Shown here one piece after another: positions 59,758 through 64,000 of a stretch of 64,000 nucleotides of DNA (position 1 is the stretch's first letter; every line of letters begins with the position of its first letter). The stretch spans positions 124,001 through 188,000 of the forward strand of contig CP040679.1 of the NCBI GenBank assembly GCA_005954745.1. Reading direction: 5' to 3'. The notes beneath the pieces were generated by a model, which was not told where the DNA came from, ran no database searches, and saw nothing but the letters and a program-made list of their open reading frames with translations. Position numbers and translations under genes: made by a program. The DNA comes from Halostella pelagica (lineage in GTDB: Archaea > Halobacteriota > Halobacteria > Halobacteriales > Natronoarchaeaceae).

Positions 59758-60825
59758 ATGCCACAGACTAGCCTAGGACGAAGGGCGTACGTAAAAGCTC
59801 TCGGAGCGGGTTCAGTCGTTAGCATCGCTGGCTGCCTCGGCGGGAACGACAGCGGCTCCGACGATTCGGTCAACATCGCGATCGTGTACCCGGTCGCGGG
59901 ACTCGGTGACCAGGGATTCAGCGACAACGCTCAGGTGGGGCTAAAGCAGGCCGAGGAGGAACTCGATATCAACTACTCGCAAGGTGAACCGAGTAGTAAC
60001 TCGGAGTATCAGGATTTCCACAACCAGTTCGCCGCCTCGCAAGACCCCGACTACGACCTCATTATCGGACTCACGTTCGACCAGGTCACGCCGATCAAGA
60101 ATGTGTCCAGCGACTTTTCGGACCAGAACTGGACGCTGATCGACGCCGCGGTACAGGACCGGGACAACGTTTCCAACATCTCGTTCACGGAACACGAGGG
60201 GTCCTATCTCGCCGGAACGCTGGCGGGCCACATCGCCACTGAAGGGTTCGAGTCGGAGACCGCATCTGCGCCCGGCGAGGGTGTCGTCGGATTCGTCGGT
60301 GGCAACCGTAACCCCGTCATCGAGCGCTTCGAGGCCGGCTACCGCGCCGGCGTCAAGGATGTTGACGACAGCATCGAGTTCCGGTCCGCGTACGCGGGTG
60401 CATTCAACGCGCCGGACCAGGGCCAGTCGATCGCACAGTCGATGTACAACGAAGGCGCCGACATCGTGTACCACGCCGCGGGCGGGACTGGAATCGGGAT
60501 GTTCGAAGCCGCTCAGGAGGCTGGACGGCCCGCGTTGGGGGTCGACACTGACCAATCCGTGACGGCGAGTGACTACTCCGACGTCATCGTTGCGAGCATG
60601 CTCAAGCGAATGGACTCGGCCGTGTACACGACCATCGAAAACATCGTGAACGACGAGTGGGACGGGTCCTCGAACGTGCAGTTGGGCCTCGATGACGACG
60701 CTCACGAACTCGTGTACGGGGACTCGATCGGCGACGCCGTCCCCGATTCGGCCAGAGAGATGGTCGACACCGCTCGCCAGCAGATCATCGATGGCGAGAT
60801 ATCACCTCCGGAAACGGTGGACTGA
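59758..60825 (+). CDS. BMP-family nucleoside-binding lipoprotein
   Basis: A 355-residue substrate-binding protein of the BmpA/PnrA (basic membrane protein) family, which binds nucleosides. The twin-Arg leader LGRRAYVKALGAG and lipobox SIAGC near residue 23 indicate a Tat-exported lipoprotein. NIAIVYPVAGLGDQGFSDNA is the typical first strand with conserved Asp, and GVVGFVGGNRNPVIERFEAGYRAGV is the second. The three ABC genes follow on the same strand, 86 bp downstream at first, giving a complete importer. Confidence 0.91.
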   Translation: MPQTSLGRRAYVKALGAGSVVSIAGCLGGNDSGSDDSVNIAIVYPVAGLGDQGFSDNAQVGLKQAEEELDINYSQGEPSSNSEYQDFHNQFAASQDPDYDLIIGLTFDQVTPIKNVSSDFSDQNWTLIDAAVQDRDNVSNISFTEHEGSYLAGTLAGHIATEGFESETASAPGEGVVGFVGGNRNPVIERFEAGYRAGVKDVDDSIEFRSAYAGAFNAPDQGQSIAQSMYNEGADIVYHAAGGTGIGMFEAAQEAGRPALGVDTDQSVTASDYSDVIVASMLKRMDSAVYTTIENIVNDEWDGSSNVQLGLDDDAHELVYGDSIGDAVPDSAREMVDTARQQIIDGEISPPETVD

Positions 60826-60911
60826 TACGAACTGTCCAGTCAGGAACGAGAGACTGAGACTCGAAGACTATTTAAATATCATTATCAAATGTTCCAAAAA
60901 ACCGTGGACAT

Positions 60912-62480
60912 ATGAGTCACTCAGTCGAACTAACGGACATACGAAAGACCTTCCCTGGGGTCGTCGCCAACGACGATGTCAGTCTGAGCGTCGGTGACGG
61001 CGATATCCACGTCATTCTCGGGGAAAACGGCGCGGGAAAATCCACGTTGATGAACGTTCTGTACGGGCTGTATCAGCCCGATAGCGGAACGATCCGGATC
61101 AACGGCGAAGAGAAACGTTTCGACTCCCCACAGGACGCGATCGACGAGGGCATCGGGATGATCCACCAGCACTTCAAACTGGTCGGCCCGATGACGGTAA
61201 CCGAGAACATCGTTCTCGGCTCCGAACCGACAGACTCCTTCGGGATCGGCGTCGACATGAAGACCGCCAGACGAGAGGTACGGGAGATCAGCGAGCGGTA
61301 CGGGTTCGACATAGACCCCGACGCCGTCGTCGAGGATGTGAGCGTCGGCGTCAGACAGCGCGTTGAGATCCTGAAGGCGCTGTATCGGGGCGCGGACATT
61401 CTCATCCTCGACGAGCCGACGGCCGTGCTCACGCCCGACGAGATCGAGTCGCTGTTCGAGGTGTTCGAGGAGCTGATCGACCAGGGCAAAACTATCATCT
61501 TCATCACGCACAAACTCGACGAGGCGATGACTGTCGCCGACGACATCACGGTGTTGCGTGAGGGTCGAAACGTCACGACTCTCCCGGTCGAGGAGGCGAC
61601 GAACAATCACCTCGCGGAGCTGATGGTCGGGGACGAGGTTCTGCTCGAACTGAACCGCGAGCCGCATCCGAAAGGTGACGTACTGCTCACCGTGGACGAC
61701 CTTCAGGTGGCAAACGACGACACGACGCTGGTCGAGGGCGTCGACCTGACCGTCCGAGAGGGCGAAACGCTCGGCATCGCCGGCGTCGACGGTAACGGAC
61801 AGTCGGAGTTGTCGGACGCGATCGCAGGTCTGCTCGACGCCGACGGCGGATCGGTTACGTTCGACGGCGAGGACGTCACCGACTGGGACCGCAAGCGACT
61901 GAACGACGCCGGACTCGCGTACATCCCGCCGGACCGGCAGGAACAGGGGCTCGTGATGAACTTCGACCACGGCGAGAACGTCATCCTGGGCGAACAACAC
62001 ACCTTCCCGATCGGACGCCGGATGCGGGACGACGAACTGGCCGAGAAGATAATCGAGGAGTACGACGTTCGGACCTCAGGCACGGGAGCGCCCGCGAAGT
62101 CGCTTTCCGGCGGAAATCAACAGAAGCTGCTCGTCGGCCGGGAGCTCGAGCGGGACCCGAAACTGGTCATCGCGAGTAACCCGACGCGGGGGCTCGACGT
62201 CGGGAGCATCGAGTTCATTCACGAGCAACTGCTCTCCGTCAGACGCGACGACAGGGCCGTGCTGCTCATCTCCTCGAAACTGGACGAACTCCAGCAGCTC
62301 TCGGACCGGATCGCAGTGATGTACGAAGGGGAGATCATCGACACGGTCGACCCCGAAACCGTGACCGAACGCGAACTGGGACTACTGATGGCTGGACAGG
62401 AACTAACGGACGTTTCCCCGAACTCCGATCGCGGAGAGGGAACGTCACAGACAGCGGGTATCGACGGTGAGAGCGAATGA
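60912..62480 (+). CDS. nucleoside ABC transporter ATPase, two ABC domains
   Basis: A 522-residue double-NBD ATPase of the sugar/nucleoside class (RbsA/NupA-like). The first domain has Walker A GENGAGKST near residue 37 and Walker B ILILDEPTAVL near 165; its signature region reads VSVGVRQRVEILKAL. In the second, the Walker A equivalent GVDGNGQSE near 295 is degenerate as in this family, with signature LSGGNQQKLLVGREL near 400 and a Walker B-like LVIASNPTRGLDVG. It overlaps the next gene by 4 bp. Consistent with the BMP importer. Confidence 0.92.
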   Translation: MSHSVELTDIRKTFPGVVANDDVSLSVGDGDIHVILGENGAGKSTLMNVLYGLYQPDSGTIRINGEEKRFDSPQDAIDEGIGMIHQHFKLVGPMTVTENIVLGSEPTDSFGIGVDMKTARREVREISERYGFDIDPDAVVEDVSVGVRQRVEILKALYRGADILILDEPTAVLTPDEIESLFEVFEELIDQGKTIIFITHKLDEAMTVADDITVLREGRNVTTLPVEEATNNHLAELMVGDEVLLELNREPHPKGDVLLTVDDLQVANDDTTLVEGVDLTVREGETLGIAGVDGNGQSELSDAIAGLLDADGGSVTFDGEDVTDWDRKRLNDAGLAYIPPDRQEQGLVMNFDHGENVILGEQHTFPIGRRMRDDELAEKIIEEYDVRTSGTGAPAKSLSGGNQQKLLVGRELERDPKLVIASNPTRGLDVGSIEFIHEQLLSVRRDDRAVLLISSKLDELQQLSDRIAVMYEGEIIDTVDPETVTERELGLLMAGQELTDVSPNSDRGEGTSQTAGIDGESE

Positions 62481-63691
62481 GCGACGCCGGACCGAAACTC
62501 CCCGACAGAGCGAAACGGATCCTCGGCCGTCTCGTCGACGCGTCGGCTAGAGAGCGAATCCTCATCAGCTTCGCCTCGCTCGCTCTGGCGCTCGTCGTCG
62601 GTGCGATCTTACTGCTCGCGTCGGGTGCGTTCGCGACGTGTGGCTCGCCGTTTCTCGTGTTCGGCGGGATCGAGTTCTGTTACAACCCCATCGAGGTGTA
62701 TCGGGTGATGTTGAACGGCGCGATCGGTTCGCCGTACAGCATCGGCTTGACGCTCCGGGAGACCACGCTGTTGATCCTGGCCGGCGTAGCGGTCGCCGTG
62801 ACATTCCAGGCCGGCATCTTCAACATCGGGACGCAGGGCCAGTTCGTCGTCGGCGGCCTGGCGGGTGCGGCACTCGTGCAGTACACGGCCGATATACTTC
62901 CGGCCAACGCCGTCGGCGGGATCCTGCTGTTCGTCCTCGGCCTCGCCGCCGCGGGAGTTGCCGGTGCGCTGTACGGTGCACTCCCCGGCGTCTTGCTTGC
63001 CTACTACGACGCCAACGAGGTCATCACGACGATCATGTTGAACTTCATCGCGACCGCAGTCGCGTTCACGACCGTCAGGTCGTTCCTTCGAGAGGGGGCT
63101 GCCGTCCAGACGGCACTGGTCCCGGACTACGCCGTCCCGCCCAGTATCGTCTTCCCGGAGGCGTCCTCGTTTTCGGTGCTCATCTTCATCCCGACGCTGC
63201 TTATCGCGTTCGGCGCGCACTATATGTTGAAAAACTCCCCGCTGGGATACAACATCCGTCTAAGCGGGGAACAGCCCGCTGCGGCGAAGTACAGCGGTGT
63301 CGACGCCAAACGCGTGATCGTCCGGACGTTCACGCTGTCAGGACTCATCGGCGGTCTTACGGGCGGCGTGTTCGTCTTCATGGTGCTCGGCTACTGGCAG
63401 CCGAGCGTTCCGCAGGTCGGGTTCGACGGCATCACCGTCTCGGTGCTGGCGGCGAACAACCCGCTCGGCGTCATTCCGGCGGCGGCGCTGTTCGGCGTCA
63501 TCAAAAGCGGCGCGATAGCGCTCGACCTGCAACTCGGCGTGCCGCGCCAGCTAGCCGGCGTCCTGCGAGGCATCATCATCCTGTTCGTGGCGATGCCCGA
63601 GTTCATGCGCATGATCGGGCGAAAGTTCGGACTCGGAGAGACCTCGGCGACTCCAGCGCAAGAGAGGGTAACGGAGGAAAACGATGATTGA
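62477..63691 (+). CDS. nucleoside ABC transporter permease 1
   Basis: A 404-residue permease of the BPD-transporter family found with BMP proteins (NupB/YufP-like), with about nine or ten membrane helices. FNIGTQGQFVVGGLAGAALVQY, DANEVITTIMLNFIATAV and the GEQPAAAKYSGVDAKRVI cytoplasmic loop are characteristic. The start overlaps the ATPase stop by 4 bp and the end overlaps permease 2 by 8 bp, so the importer genes are tightly coupled. The C-terminal 20 residues are acidic. Confidence 0.92.
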   Translation: MSDAGPKLPDRAKRILGRLVDASARERILISFASLALALVVGAILLLASGAFATCGSPFLVFGGIEFCYNPIEVYRVMLNGAIGSPYSIGLTLRETTLLILAGVAVAVTFQAGIFNIGTQGQFVVGGLAGAALVQYTADILPANAVGGILLFVLGLAAAGVAGALYGALPGVLLAYYDANEVITTIMLNFIATAVAFTTVRSFLREGAAVQTALVPDYAVPPSIVFPEASSFSVLIFIPTLLIAFGAHYMLKNSPLGYNIRLSGEQPAAAKYSGVDAKRVIVRTFTLSGLIGGLTGGVFVFMVLGYWQPSVPQVGFDGITVSVLAANNPLGVIPAAALFGVIKSGAIALDLQLGVPRQLAGVLRGIIILFVAMPEFMRMIGRKFGLGETSATPAQERVTEENDD

Positions 63692-64000
63692 GAACACCCG
63701 ATTAACCCGTCGGCGCATCGGCCTGCTAGTGATCGCTGCAGTCGCGGTTCTGGGCGTGGTCGCGTCACCGTACAGGACCGATATTCGGAACCTCTTCACC
63801 GTCGGCTTCTTCAACACCGCGCTTACGCTTGCCGTCCCGATCACGCTCGCGGGGGTCGGCGGCCTCTACTCCGAGAAAAGCGGCGTCATCAACATCGGTA
63901 TCGAGGGGCTCTTGATCGCGGCCGCGTTCACGAGCGTTCTCGTCACTGGGACGACCGTGAGTACGGTCGGCGCGGACAACGCGGTGTGGCTCGGGTTGCT
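63684..64000 (+). CDS. nucleoside ABC transporter permease 2, 3' partial
   Basis: The second permease of the BMP-type importer, cut by the right edge after about 105 codons. Start at ATG 63684 (MIENTRLTRRR). The visible part has a first helix LLVIAAVAVLGVVAS and then LAVPITLAGVGGLYSEKSGVINIG with IEGLLIAAAF, the characteristic motif of NupC/YufQ-type subunits. It overlaps permease 1 by 8 bp, the same coupling as in other operons of this type. Confidence 0.9.
   Translation, partial: MIENTRLTRRRIGLLVIAAVAVLGVVASPYRTDIRNLFTVGFFNTALTLAVPITLAGVGGLYSEKSGVINIGIEGLLIAAAFTSVLVTGTTVSTVGADNAVWLGL

Noticed and set aside
1-64000. tRNA or rRNA genes
   Set aside because: I looked for GGTTCGAATC-type arms and rRNA-like sequence and found no convincing case. 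A tRNAscan or Rfam search could still change this.

Overview
The window is high-GC DNA coding for acidic proteins rich in Asp and Glu. It carries Tat-type lipoprotein signals, archaeal TATA-box promoters about 27 bp upstream of probably leaderless starts, an Orc1/Cdc6 initiator, Bat-type HTH regulators and an RdfA/Sph cell-shape pair. All of this points to a halophilic archaeon of the class Halobacteria. The genus cannot be fixed from the sequence alone.

Layout. 1-12866: aromatic and CoA-thioester catabolism. It holds a phenylacetyl-CoA epoxidase cluster whose PaaD is split into two genes, enoyl-CoA hydratase, acyl-CoA dehydrogenase, aldehyde dehydrogenase, a thiolase followed by an HMG-CoA-synthase-like/DUF35 fusion, an MBL hydrolase and two adjacent UbiD-type decarboxylase genes. 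12994-15735: an SMC-like ATPase divergent from rdfA. 15813-21798: an EamA transporter and a two-gene formate dehydrogenase-like operon. 22309-24185: a predicted replication origin (five direct origin-recognition-box repeats, an AT-rich stretch, two inverted boxes) next to its orc1/cdc6 gene. 24373-29080: a TetR-MATE-degenerate prenyl-synthase operon, a divergent second TetR and a zinc-ribbon membrane protein, with similar operator-like sites at two promoters. 29261-44973: ordinary housekeeping and accessory genes (TRIC-like channel, Bat-like sensor-regulator, glutamate dehydrogenase, DoxX, RCK potassium channel, universal stress protein, FluC pair, O-acetylhomoserine sulfhydrylase, TRAM protein), interrupted by two decayed transposon remnants (a TnpB tail and an IS6-family transposase).

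45889-64000 is the most coherent system. It combines an IclR regulator, a 2-keto-3-deoxypentonate dehydratase-like protein and a ketoglutarate-semialdehyde dehydrogenase-like protein, a ribose-type ABC importer, a Gfo/Idh sugar dehydrogenase, an MBL lactonase candidate and an enolase-superfamily sugar-acid dehydratase. These match the steps of the oxidative D-ribose pathway known from Haloarcula, ending in 2-oxoglutarate. Beside them lie a nucleoside hydrolase, a PfkB kinase, a TrpF-like protein lacking the catalytic Cys, an ADP-ribosylglycohydrolase-family protein and a BMP-type nucleoside ABC importer that runs off the right edge. My reading is that nucleosides and ribose are imported, nucleosides are split, and the ribose is oxidised to 2-oxoglutarate, with a possible kinase/isomerase side branch.
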